DNA of 64,000 bases. It comes from Falciphora oryzae. Its lineage: Eukaryota > Ascomycota > Sordariomycetes > Magnaporthales > Magnaporthaceae. The position numbers and the translations under genes were made by a program. Location of the stretch: positions 58,196 to 122,195 of the forward strand of contig JNVV01000080.1 in assembly GCA_000733355.1 (NCBI GenBank), read 5' to 3'. Below are positions 30,951-41,082 of this stretch, one piece after another. The notes under the pieces are model-generated. The model saw only the letters and a list, made by a program, of their open reading frames with translations. It had not been told where the DNA came from and ran no database searches. The number at the start of each line of letters is the position of its first letter. Within the stretch, counting starts at the first letter, position 1.

Positions 30951-31880
30951 CTGCTTTACCATCCGTACCGTCGGTCCTTTGACCGTGGAGGGTGAGCGCG
31001 GTGATGGCTTAAGAAAGAAACTTGCTAAGATTAACTACGATTACCATTCGGATGAAGACGACTAGGCGAGCAGCCATGGCCATCCCAGCTAGTTCAGTCG
31101 GGCTTTTATCTTAGGGCGTGTTTGGTGGTAGTGGATCGTTGCTTAACTTTTATGTGAAGAAGACTAACACTAAAGGCGGGGTGGAAGGTAGGTATCAGTG
31201 TGGCGAATTTTTAAATAATTTAAATTCTTTAAATAAACTCCTTTTTTTAACGAAAGCTTTTCGCAAAAATAATAAATTTAAAAATCCGTTAACTAGTTAA
31301 CTAGTTATTGTAACAGGCCTTGGCTCTACTATAGCAAGCTACAGCAGTGTCAGGCCTGGAAAAGGGGGGGTTCTCTCAGGGAGATCTCAGAGGTCCAACA
31401 GCTCAACAGTCGTATTCGTGCAGGGCTAAAAAAGCTTGTTAAAAGAACTAATGTGTTTAGGTAAGGTTGGGTGCATAAGCCCAACCTACATTACTTTCCT
31501 TAGATTATCTAGCCTGTACTGTTGTGAGGTTGTGCACAGGAATAGCAAACAGGGCTTATAGCGTGCTTAAAAGTGGCTTACAGCACCCACAGCACCTACT
31601 GGAAGCCTGTAACAAACGGCGGCCTCCTCAGGGAAGGGAGGTCACGTCTGAAGGGAAAAGGGGGATCTCAGAGGTTCAGCAACTCAACAGTCTGGTTTGT
31701 GCCAAGCTCGACAAGCTAATGATGACAAGAAACAAGAAACGATTGCTTGGCCTTCGAACTCCCTTCATAGGGGGTCCTGCAGGCCCTTCTTATGCACGGC
31801 CTCCCAGCCACCCCTCGGCTGCCGTCGGCAGAGTCTCCTCCTCCATGATGCCCGTCCGGGCTGGCTGTGCTTTGGTGCGT
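30951..31880. other. Repeat-like DNA without a gene
   Basis: AT-rich near 31110-31300. Two diverged copies of a GATCTCAGAGGT(C/T)CA-type segment occur at about 31382-31440 and 31666-31720, pointing to an internal duplication. No coding gene is supported. Confidence 0.4.
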
Positions 31881-31881
31881 C

Positions 31882-32078
31882 ATGGTCTGGAACAACATGC
31901 CACTGACCTCTGGTTTGGAACAACATGCCACTGACCTCCTGGTCTGGAACAACATGCCACTGACCTCCTGGTCTGGAACAACATGCCACTGATCCTCTGG
32001 TTTGGAACAACATGCCACTGACCTCCTGGTCTGGAACAACATGCCACTGACCTCCTGGTCTGGAACAACATGCCACTC
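31882..32078. repeat. 29-bp minisatellite, about seven units
   Basis: Units of the form CTGGTCTGGAACAACATGCC plus ACTGACCTC repeat about seven times with few substitutions (GGTTTGG in two units, GATCCT in one). Units are 28-29 bp, so reading frames stay open for long stretches on both strands, but there is no sign of a gene. Confidence 0.9.
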
Positions 32079-32309
32079 TGGCGTACGCCCCTTTGGCCAC
32101 TACCGGAGTCCCCCCTTGAGGCTACCGGTGGCGGTCCTTAGGGCTGCTGATCGTGGCTGCGGATCGGGGTGTTACAAAGCCTAAGGGTAACCTATAGCTC
32201 CTGTGGGATGCCTAAGCACCCAAGTCAGCCGTTGTGGGTCGTACTGACTCGCCTACCCTGCACATCTACCCTGCACAGAATTGATCAGGAGTCAATTTGC
32301 ACAAGTCAG

Positions 32310-32930
32310 AATTGGAGAGAGAGAGAGAGAGAGAGTTTATTTAACGTCGGTAAGTCGGGATCTACCAGTCCCTGCCTCCCAAGGGGCATACGACGTGCTA
32401 GCGCTACCTAAGCTTGACACTAGGCTATGTGTTGCTATCGAGGCGGCTAACAGAATCAAACCCGTAGGCACACGGAGTTCGGGTCGCATTCCGGCGCTCC
32501 TTGTTGGTGAGCGGGCAATCGGCAAAAGGGCAAGTAAACGCCTGGGCGCTGTTAGCGCTGCTGTTGGTAGTGATGCTGTCGGCCGGCGGGTGTGCCGGAA
32601 AAGGGGGTTAGGCCGGGTTTGGGCGGGGGGGTCCTCGGGACCCCCCTGGGCCCGGCCGAAGTCAGAATTGGAAGCCCAACGCGGAGGTGGGTTTGGTGGC
32701 CGTGGGTCGATTTTTTGAGAATCCCATACAAAATAATTTTTCGGAAAATCGCCCGCGGCACCGGAAGCCCCCACGGCGGAAAACCTCCGGGATCGATGTC
32801 GGTGGGTATATGAGGGAAGCGATTGTTGGCGGCCCTCAACTGCAATACAAGCCTGTTCCACCCACTAAGCTTGGGGCCCCGACAGCGCTATTTGTAGCGC
32901 CTGTCAGGGCCCAATCCAACTAACCGTGAC
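32310..32930. repeat. Dispersed repeat with GA microsatellite, uninterrupted copy
   Basis: A GA tract (about 32313-32335) runs directly into TTTATTTAACGTCGG and the segment ending GTGCTAGCGCTA, the same DNA that the Fot1-like element splits at 2720-4560. The following piece (CGGGTCGCATTCCGGCGCTCCTTG...GGTGAGCG) recurs at about 60635-60665. The family of this repeat is unknown. Confidence 0.6.
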
Positions 32931-34130
32931 CCTGCTGGCCACTGTGATCGTGCTGCACAGCCCGAATTAGGACCTTATATATTTAATAAAACAGAGGGAA
33001 GAACAGGGGACAACCTTTTCGTGCTTAGGAAGCCTGACATGAAGGGGCCCGGTTCGTATCAGTTTTGCTGGTCTGAGCGCCTTATATAGGTGGTCGAGGG
33101 GGGAGCGATTTCTAGCTATATCGCTGGCGGTCTTTTGATGCGGTGCTGGTGCGGGCTGCAGACGCAGCCCCTTGCGCCGCGGCGGCCCGCTTTGCGACCT
33201 TTGCAGATCTATGGGGGGTTAAGAAGGGGTATGGCCATAATGTAAACAACCCTGCCAACTTTTTGCATGAGAAAAGACGAATGAGAAGTGTGGTAGAAAT
33301 GAAAATAAAAACGAGATAAGGACCAAATGTTAACAGCTGGTAAAGCTTAAAACTTCCGCAAAAGCTTCAAGTTTAAAGGTACTCAAACACTAACGATACG
33401 ATGAAACAAACAGCAAAAGCAGCAAAAATTTCCAACCAATGTATAATGAAGTAAGCCCTTTGTAGCCGGCTCATCAGTAGCACAAGATATGATGAAAGGC
33501 CCCGGACGGGCAACGCTATCTATTACTTGCGCGAGCTTGAACCTGTAGCCGCTCCAGTGGGTTCGTTTGCAGAACCGTAAAGATTAGAACATTCCTCGAG
33601 AATTAGAGATTGATGCGTTCGTTAGCACATAAGCCCCCAGCGCACCGCGGTTAATACGAAAAAAAAGGTGATAAAACATGCCTGCTATAATCTGCTCCTC
33701 CCAAACCCCGTATTAGTAGTCGACAAGGCCATGGCGTTTAATTTGGTTACATAGCCTAAAAAGCTCTTTGGCCATCTCTTCGAGGCCTTCGCGACTGATG
33801 AGCGTTTGTGATTTTTGGAGCTTTTGGCCCGACTCCATGAGATCCTTCTGCATCTAAAGTAGGGACAGCCTAGTTTCAGAGGCTCAGACCATCTGGCGGC
33901 GAAGTCACAAAGTACTTTTGTGGCGCACCACCTTAATCCAACTAATCACAACCCCCAAAAAAACTTCGCCGCCATCGTGATTCCGAAAAACTTTTCCCCA
34001 GCCCCACCAGTGCCTGCAGTAACCTGCAAAGCCACAAAGCTACAAAGCCACGCACCCGTGCACCCTCCGGGTGCACCTTTTTCGGCATTCACGTCTGAGC
34101 CACTGAGACTACTTCAGCCCTCATAGTGTG
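32931..34130. other. No gene recognised
   Basis: A short minus-strand frame at about 33855-33716 (MQKDLMESGQKLQKSQTLI...) is helix-like and could be a gene end, but nothing else supports it. The rest has AT-rich patches and no identifiable element. Confidence 0.35.
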
Positions 34131-34134
34131 CGGC

Positions 34135-34435
34135 GAAGGGAATCCTTGACCACGGTATCCTAGGGCGACGGAGTGAAAACGTGGGCGTTGGTCCGGAAGC
34201 GCAGGATGCTGCTGATGGCGTAGAGCTGCAGGCCGCTGAGGGCCGCTGCGGCGACTTGAACCCCGACCTGTATGTTAACTCAGTTGTCGCGCACGATAGC
34301 CACCCTGGACAGCTCCCCGAAGTTTTGCTCCGTGATCCAGAGGCAAATGAAGCCTATGATGGCGGGTGCGGCGGCCGTAGCAAGCGCGAGACGGAAGCTC
34401 TTCCAGGCATGGGGTGGCTACAAATCGCGAGCCAT
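34135..34435 (-). pseudogene. Membrane-protein N-terminus relic
   Basis: The minus strand reads WKSFRLALATAAAPAIIGF...WITEQNFGELSRVAIV, an in-frame TAA, then VNIQVGVQVAAAALSGLQLYAISSILRFRTN. A helix, a polar loop and a second helix in this order recall the N-termini of multi-pass fungal membrane proteins of unknown function. Only about 100 residues survive and one stop interrupts them. Confidence 0.35.
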
Positions 34436-34796
34436 GGTAATTAATATTGCAGCAAACAAATGAAATTTTTTTGGGGTAGTGAAGGCAAGGTTTCAGGGAG
34501 GTTGTGGGAAAGACGAAGGTAGGTACTTAAACTGCGAAGTAAAATCGTTTTAAGGGAATGTTTCCACACGATATTTGGAGGGCCTGATTAATGTCAAAAG
34601 ATTCTACAGGACTTTACGCGAAGGTACAAAATTTCTTCATGTTTTTTGAAACAATTTCTACAACCTTCGACGCATAATATGGACGGTGGGCCTGTACCCA
34701 TCCAAAGGTTTATATAAAACCGTCCGTTCGCTTTGTAGATAGACAGTAGAGGAAAAAACCAAGGCTTTTCAATCCACTCATTCAAATAGCACTACG

Positions 34797-35495
34797 ATGT
34801 CTGAGCCTGACAGGTTCTTTACCCGTTCGCGGGCCTGAAGCGAAGTTTCCAACGGCAACTTCTCTTCGCCGAAGCGCCTTTGTCGGACTGAAGCACCAAG
34901 ATTCAACGCCACGGCCATGCCGGTGGCTTCTTTTGGGCTGTCTATGTATTACAAGAACGGGGGCTTGCGCCATACGAGCCAGAACGAGGGCTATAACGTT
35001 ATTTACGACTACAAAGCCGACGGCTGGAAGGCTTTGCCTCGAGATTTCGAGAACTATACGAAAAGCAAGCTGCTGGCAGGGAGGGAGGATCGCCACCTCT
35101 TTCTGGCGCTTCCTTCACTGTCTAAAACCGCCTGGTTCGACTTGGTTCCGATCGGAAACGACTGGGAGATCGGTCTTCTGCTGCGCAAAATGAGAGAATA
35201 AGGCTTCCCGGATTTCGACCAGATCTGCTCCGCTTTCATGCAGGGCGACACGCCAGGTTTAATTGCTATCGAGCACGGTGGCGACCTCGACACGACCTCT
35301 TTCACAGCGTTGGCTGCAGCGACTTTGGCTTCGCAAGGGGCAGTTTCGCCGCAAGATATATTTTGGTACTTGGAGCAAATTTTGAGAAATTTGGATCCAG
35401 AGCGTCTAAAAACGGACGCCTCTGCTCCCCCTTGCTCCCAGCCAAGCGTTCCCCTACCACACACCCACTTGTGTTCCAATGCTCCCATTAGATGA
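34797..35495 (+). pseudogene. Unknown gene with two nonsense codons (233 codons)
   Basis: From the ATG at 34797 a frame of 233 codons is interrupted only by TGA (34836-34838) and TAA (35199-35201). The latter is compatible with CAA to TAA. A TATATAA box at about 34712 and a short leader precede it. Encoded segments such as GLSMYYKNGGLRHTSQNEGYNVIYDYKADGW and IFWYLEQILRNLDPERL are clearly protein-like, but I do not recognise the family. Confidence 0.5.
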
Positions 35496-35637
35496 AAGCG
35501 CGGGGCACATGGATCCAATGGCGAGATTCCTGACGTAGGTCAGTGCACTTGGGCTGTCATCATGGAGGGTGGCCGATCAAGCACCCAACGGCCCTGATCG
35601 CCCCCGAAAGATGAGTCGAGAAAACTCAATGCAGTCG

Positions 35638-35922
35638 TGTCACACGGGAGAACCTGCGGACTCACCTAATCGGCCCCACAGAAGGTCCGGGAACCGGTTT
35701 AGGTGCCCAACGGCCCCGAGGCCCAAAGGCCGAAGGCCGGAAGGGCAGTGTGAATCATGTACTTAATACTTCGCACGGATCACAGGGTGGTTTATATAAA
35801 CCCTGCCATCTCCTATGTCTTCCATAAGAGATTCCTTCTTCCTCAAGCATCTCTTGAGCCCATAGAAAGATTATCTGCAATATAGAGATCCTTCTCCGAG
35901 CCGTCTTTGACCCCTTGTTACA
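35638..35922 (+). repeat. LTR, family 4 (copy a)
   Basis: Begins TGTCACACGGGAG, contains TATATAA near 35794 and ends CCTTGTTACA. It is homologous to 40613-41081 without that copy's nested LTR. GTCG lies on both sides (35634-35637, 35923-35926), a 4-bp match; the fifth base differs. Confidence 0.7.
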
Positions 35923-36024
35923 GTCGTGTTGCAGTCTGTGTACATGCCATAATGGCTCCCTTCGACGTGGCCTCCCAAACCGATAACGATACAATCCATG
36001 ATGATCGTAAGAACAGATCCGGGG

Positions 36025-36227
36025 TGTCACGGCCAGTAGGGCCCTGACTGTAGATAGAAGGAGTTGGGACTGGAGACCCTTATCGTCAGATAAGGGTGGA
36101 GGCTCCACAAGGTGGAGCCCGCACAGAGATATCCCAAATCTCTGCAGGGCCAGGCCTCCGGCCTCCAACCTACTCCGAATATCATCTTCCTGCTACTCCA
36201 ATTCCTCTGCCCTCGACTGCTTTGACA
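36025..36227 (-). repeat. Solo LTR, family 1 (copy c, inverted) with 5-bp TSD
   Basis: The reverse complement of the family-1 LTR, 203 bp, flanked by CGGGG on both sides (36020-36024, 36228-36232). The exact duplication shows an independent insertion. Confidence 0.92.
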
Positions 36228-36351
36228 CGGGGGAAGACACCCCTCACCGCAATCGCAAAATACAGCCCGCACAGTCCGATCAGGGGACTGGACTCCATGC
36301 CATCCTGTCCAGTACCATCGCACTCCACTGCAAGTCTGAGCAATCGCCATC

Positions 36352-37197
36352 TTACTTCGAATGGATTTTCTGCGCAGCTCCAACAGTCGCCTTCTTTGTC
36401 CTGCTATTCTGGCGTAGCCAGTGGAGACCCAGGGAAGTCATGACCACCATGAGCGTCCAGCGGTCGCCCAGCTCTCCCGTGAGGCCAGCTCCTTTCAGCT
36501 CCAGCGTAAACGCATGTTTCAGATTCATGACGTTGCGGAATGCGAGCTCAGCCACTGTCTGGGCGTCATCCGGCGGGGGAGAGGATGAAGATGATGGTGC
36601 TGCGGGATTTGACGAGAGACGATGCAGTGTATATCGACTGCTTGTCTCATGTGCGCCGTCCTCCTTGCCTCCTTCTGTCTTTCGCCATTCAAACTCCTCT
36701 CTCTGCCTCCTCTTTATACCAACCTCGATTGCAAACCGGAACACAACGCCGTGCTCTTTGCTGGTGGAGGCGTGTAGTATCTCGGTGACCATGTCCCGCG
36801 GGCTTTTCTCGAGGTCCAACGGCGGCAGTTTGACGCTCGTCTTGAGGTCAAACAGGCTGACAAGAAATGGGAGTGGATATTCGTCGCCCACACCTGCGAG
36901 GATAGGGTCCTTCGTGGTCGTCCCGTTTCGAAGATAGAAGCCACGTCCGAAGTGGAGAGGCCCTCGGGGGGTGTAGCCGAAATGCACCTCGACGAGATAA
37001 AGAGAGTCGTTCTCGGTAGCGCCGCAGAGTTTCTGGGTCTTTAGCGCTTTGAGAACGCCCGAGAAGTTGCTGTACAGGTGCATAACTGGGGGAAAGGGTC
37101 GGTATCCCGAAAACGCAGGGGTAACCGGCAAGTCTGTTGATGATCGGTCCGATTCGCTGCTTTGCGACGGTCGACCTGCTTTCTCAGCGTCGGCCAT
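36352..37197 (-). CDS. Conserved-looking fungal hypothetical protein (281 aa)
   Basis: A single-exon ORF of 281 residues, starting MADAEKAGRPSQSSESDRSS. It has a Ser-rich N-terminus and a compact central part (MHLYSNFSGVLKALKTQKLCG, LYLVEVHFGYTPRGPLHFGRGFYLRNGT, VSLFDLKTSVKLPPLDLEKSP). A Ser/Pro low-complexity stretch (about 200-225) precedes a C-terminal segment (FTLELKGAGLTGELGDRWTLMVVMTSLGLHWL) that could include one hydrophobic helix. The pattern is protein-like and uninterrupted, so I take it as a real gene; I cannot name a family. The domain-like order recalls tubby-like folds, but that is only an impression. Codon usage is GC-rich, like its intact neighbours. Confidence 0.6.
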   Translation of the reverse strand: MADAEKAGRPSQSSESDRSSTDLPVTPAFSGYRPFPPVMHLYSNFSGVLKALKTQKLCGATENDSLYLVEVHFGYTPRGPLHFGRGFYLRNGTTTKDPILAGVGDEYPLPFLVSLFDLKTSVKLPPLDLEKSPRDMVTEILHASTSKEHGVVFRFAIEVGIKRRQREEFEWRKTEGGKEDGAHETSSRYTLHRLSSNPAAPSSSSSPPPDDAQTVAELAFRNVMNLKHAFTLELKGAGLTGELGDRWTLMVVMTSLGLHWLRQNSRTKKATVGAAQKIHSK

Positions 37198-37631
37198 TGC
37201 TGTGAAAAGAGGTGAAGCCCAAAGTAGTGAACTGTGCTTTCGTATGGTAAAACGACGCCCGGGAGAGCTTTGAGTGAGCGTGAAGGCAAGCGACTGTGTT
37301 TGCTGCCCAGAAGGAGAGCAAGGAGGAAACCATGTGGGAGGTAATGGCTGCGGACTGGAAAGCGGAAAGGATCCGTAGAGGCAAATCAGGTGGTGTTTGA
37401 CGGCTCGTTGTGCCCTTGTTTAGCCGGACTTTTACTGCAGCTGGTAAGCCAACAGCAAATGACCCAAAATAATACAGCCAATCGGAATTTCTAACTGACG
37501 CTTCGGTTGGCCATACGACGGAAATACAAGCGGGGAAAAGGAATGCTTGCACAACACGTCCCAAAGTCAGGCGAGAACGCAAACAGGAGATGAACGGGCG
37601 GTTGTGATGAACTTCATTCCGAAAAAAAGAA

Positions 37632-38848
37632 GAGGCTCTATCCGGCCACGCCCCTTTTTTGCTACTTGCACGCACCCCCACACCGATATCGGCCCACATG
37701 TAATTTTCTAAGGCGCGCCCATATAAACGAACACGCTTTGCAATGCACAGCAAAAAATAAATAATAAAGGAGCGTTATTTTGAAGGCATTCCCAAGTGCA
37801 AATTAGCAATATATTAATAAAAACCCGGTGTTGAACCGCCAAACTATATAAAAAAAAAAGGGCACAGGCACGGCGTTGAGGCCGGATATCTAGTACTACA
37901 GAGGGGCCTAGGGACTCGCAAAAGGATCAACAAACTCCCCTGGAGACGGCGCAGACGCTGAGGGTGGTGCAAAGACCTCCCTGGGTGGCGTGGAGTGCAG
38001 GGGAGTGCCCAAGTCAAACACCCTATCCTCGTCAGCCTCGTCCCTTGCCTGCAAAGAGGCACCCAGTTCATGTTGCGAGTAATCTCGCCTGGCGCCGGCA
38101 CGGATACCGGTGCGGCTACTGCCACGAGGCCCTGCCCGGGCCGGCCGTACAGTATCGTTAAAGGGGCCCTGCCCTGGAGGACGGCCTTTGCGAGTGCCAG
38201 TTGGATCCGTTACCCGGAGAAAAGGATCCTCCGTATCCCGGCTGGCTTTTTGCACCCAAAAAGAGTGCACTGAATCAACTTGCAGCCCCGGGAAGTCGGG
38301 GTTTTCTCGTTGGGCCTCGTATAGATCCAAAAGCTCGTGGGCGCACGGCAGGCCGTATTGCTTACGCGTAGAGCGGGTGCAGGGGGGTAGGGGCAAGCCG
38401 TCGGGGTGCTTCCTAGAGGGCTAGTAGTTAACTGCACCCGGGCGATTACTCCCCAGGCCTCCAAAGCGTCACGGATATCGGAGAGGGTAGGGTAAAAAGT
38501 AGAGAGTATCTCTGTAGGCTCAACGAGCCAATCACGGCCGTCCCAGGGCGCGGGGCCGGTAGCCTCGTCTGCAGGGAGGTCGCCAGCCTCGTTCGCAGAG
38601 GGATCGGTGGCCTCGTCGTCGCTCGAAATAACGATAGGCTCGTCGTTGGTGCTCATGGCGGAGGCCGTTATTGTCGGAAAAAAAAAATACGGAAAAACGA
38701 TTGCAAATGAGCCAGAAATGGCGCAGAGTTGATTCTCCAGGCTAAATTACGTAGGCAGCGAAACCGGGCCGCACGGGCGGTGCACAGGCCAAAAGTGGAG
38801 TAGGGTGCGTGCAAGCAGCAAAAAAGGGGCGTGGCCGGATAGAGCCTC
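37632..38848 (-). mobile_element. MULE-type transposon, internally deleted, with 8-bp TSD
   Basis: TIRs start GAGGCTCTATCCGGCCACGC and match over 46 bp with one mismatch (37632-37677 versus the complement of 38803-38848). AAAAAGAA lies directly outside both ends (37624-37631, 38849-38856). Length is 1217 bp. The ORF content is a MULE N-terminus fused to a SWIM-type C-terminus, as in the MULE at 11398-12836, without a catalytic domain. Confidence 0.92.
37908..38656 (-). pseudogene. Deleted MULE transposase (N-terminus + SWIM C-terminus)
   Basis: The start MSTNDEPIVISSDDEATDPS (38656) resembles acidic N-termini of fungal MULE proteins. It is followed by LSTFYPTLSDIRDALEAWG, the beginning of a FAR1-like DNA-binding region. 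After a frame change near 38400, PPCTRSTRKQYGLPCAHELLDLYEAQ gives the SWIM motif, then GRPPGQGPF and the helical tail. The catalytic DDE region is absent. The second half is a close paralogue of the C-terminal half of 11591-12631. Confidence 0.75.
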
Positions 38849-38856
38849 AAAAAGAA

Positions 38857-39054
38857 AGCCGACCGGTCAAGCTTTCGCAGCCCGCTTTTACTGCTACCCA
38901 GCCTCGCCGGATCCATCCGCGGGCCCGCCCTTAGTGCTCCCAAGCTTCCTACGGATAAAAGGAGTCCGGCTGTGGTCCCGTGCCACCCTGGACCCACTAG
39001 ACGCATGCTGCACCCCCAAGCACACTCCACCACCCCCGCCGCCTTAAGATCATC
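38857..39054. other. Intergenic between MULE and LTR
   Basis: No gene; ordinary GC-rich sequence carrying the right flank of the MULE insertion site. Confidence 0.4.
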
Positions 39055-39315
39055 TGTTGCAAAGTAAAGGTGCATGCAGTAAACCGTTTGAATTGGCTAC
39101 TACCTCTAAGGAACTAGTAGGAAAGGTCTGTTGAGGGTGGGAGACCCTCGGTCTCTATATACACGGGTGCGCGGTAAGGATATCGAGCCCTCGTCGGCCT
39201 CGGCTGGTGCGTGTCACGCACCGGCCGAGGGCGACGAGGGTCTCTAACGGGCACCGGGGTCTTGTAACACGGCTTTGCCGGTAGATCCCCCGCAGAGACC
39301 CGCTCCTTTGCGACA
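39055..39315 (+). repeat. Solo LTR, family 2 (copy a) with 5-bp TSD
   Basis: Begins TGTTGCAAAGTAAAGG and ends CCTTTGCGACA; flanked by TCATC on both sides (39050-39054, 39316-39320). Homologous to 52019-52266 and 56772-57020. Confidence 0.92.
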
Positions 39316-39774
39316 TCATCTGGTGTGCGGCCTTTTCTTGCCGTAACGCGCGTTTGGGGCGCGGCTTTTGTTGGAATTTGATAGCTTGACCAATGGAAGC
39401 AAACGGGCGTGACTGCACAACAGCGGGCTGTGATAAATGATGTGATTCGAGTCTGTTGGTGATGTAATAAACTGTGGACGCGGTGACAGTTGAACGGGGA
39501 GTTCGGAATTGCCGTCGTCGGAGCCGTTGGCCTCCCACCGCCAGGTCTTCCTTGTTTCTGGCACAAATCCCGGCCCAAGCGACGGCATTCCCTTGGTGGA
39601 AATCTGTTGGTTATAATTCATTGTTGGTTTTCGCCTGGGGGGTTGCCTGCTGGCTCAGGCGCGGGGCAAGTCCGCGAAGTTGCAGTTGCATCACCTCCCC
39701 AAAACGCCCGCGCTTATGTGAACAGCCTGTTACCACTTCCATTGCGCCACAGCTGGGGGAGCCGGCCCGCAAAT

Positions 39775-40010
39775 CTAATATTCAGCTCGGCGGTTAAAGC
39801 GAGCCCAATACCATAAAGCGTGGTAATGACTCGCAGCCTTTTATCTTCTGTCAAGTTGTCGACTGTCCTGCGCCAGTAGTCTGCTTTTGCCTTCCGTACC
39901 CCTGCGATGTAAGCCTTGTCTCCTGGGGTTGGCCCGTTCCGTGGGCCAGCCGCTCGGCGGGCGACGCGGTATGTTTTCCTCAGGGCTTAGCGGTCTTGTG
40001 TCGACCAGGG
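39775..40010 (-). pseudogene. LINE (Tad1-like) fragment
   Basis: The minus strand reads SAPWSTQDR, a stop, then ALRKTYRVARRAAGPRN...AYIAGVRKAKADYWRRTVDNLTEDKRL. The W(W)T...R.A.R..R ... AK.DYWR pattern is the linker between the endonuclease and reverse-transcriptase domains of Tad1/R1-type LINEs. Neither catalytic domain is present. Confidence 0.5.
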
Positions 40011-40612
40011 GGCAGAGTGTCCCCGGTTGCTAGACGCTATACCTCCCGCTCTGAGAGCACTTTGCCACATGGGGTTGAAGGCCTTTACCTAGGAATGGGG
40101 CGCCTGCCCGTCCTTTGCTTGTTCAGGGTCTGGTAGGGCTCGTATGCCTGCGCAAAGGGGTTAAAGTCTCCTCTCACCACTGTCAGGCTGTCGGCGTTGT
40201 TCCGCATACAATGTCAAGAACCTCTTCGCTGGCCGTATCTCTTTATACGTTAGGATTTGGACACCATTCACTTGGAGCCACAGTGAGTCTCTTGTTTGGA
40301 CAAATTACCTGCGCGCCCGATGCTGTCTCCCAAGTGCTAAGAGGGCTCCAGGCAGGAATGCAAATAAATGACGTTGCCAGCTCCTTTAGGCATTCTTACC
40401 AGATTTTATCCTACCCATGTATTCCATCAAACCACGCAGGGAAGCAAGGTGGAGGGAGTATCTAAGAATTTCGTAAATTACAATATGGAGAAGGGAGCGC
40501 GGGTTAGATTTCAAAGTATTACACAGAAGAGGCCTCGCTAAGGATAAAGCTGTAAAAGAAACTGGTGCGAGGGGGTTGTCCGGGGGCAAAAAAAAGGCTT
40601 GTCGTATGTCAC
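40011..40612. other. No gene recognised
   Basis: Possibly further decayed LINE sequence; no domain can be supported. Confidence 0.35.
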
Positions 40613-41081
40613 TGTTACACGGAGATCTCCGTTAACCCCGCACGCACAAACCTATCGGCCTAACAAGGACCCGGAGGGTTCAGGCTTAGATAGATGCCCA
40701 ACGGTCTTAAGGCCTAACACCGAAAATTGGGGCCAGTGTGAGAGCCGATAGGTAGATCGTCAGAAGTGGTGGTTAGGTGGGTTGTATTAGGAAGAATTGC
40801 AGGCTCCAGGGCCGGAGGCCCTGGGTGCAAGATATCTGTAGGTGCCTGGAGGCCAGGTCACGTGGCCGGCCCAGGCCCTCTGTCAGCCATGACAGCCAGC
40901 ATGTATCTTGTAGCTACGTACCTCGTACGGGCCACAGGTTAGCCTATATAATCCCGGCCAACCTCGATGGCCTCCTCGAAAGATTCTGCTTCCTTAAGCA
41001 TCTTTTACGCCCCTAGAAAGATTATCAGAGAATACAAGAGATTAACCCTCCAAGCTGTCATTGATTTGACCCCTCGTTACA
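40613..41081 (+). repeat. Solo LTR, family 4 (copy b) with 5-bp TSD, carrying a nested LTR
   Basis: Begins TGTTACACGGAGATC and ends CCCCTCGTTACA; flanked by GTCAC on both sides (40608-40612, 41082-41086). Removing the nested family-3 LTR (40737-40894 plus its 5-bp duplication) leaves about 306 bp, similar to the copy at 35638-35922. A TATATAA box lies near 40947. The right duplication contains the stop codon of the 7TM gene at 41083. Confidence 0.93.
40737..40894 (+). repeat. Solo LTR, family 3 (copy c), nested, with 5-bp TSD
   Basis: A 158-bp element beginning TGTGAGAGCC and ending CCATGACA. It is flanked by GCCAG on both sides (40732-40736, 40895-40899), inside the family-4 LTR. Family 3 therefore inserted after family 4 here. 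Confidence 0.93.
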
Positions 41082-41082
41082 G

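Noticed and set aside
31716..32100. Repetitive open frames over the minisatellite (CSKP/CSRPGGQWHV units)
   Set aside because: They arise from a 29-bp tandem repeat in several frames and both strands; there is no start context or homology.
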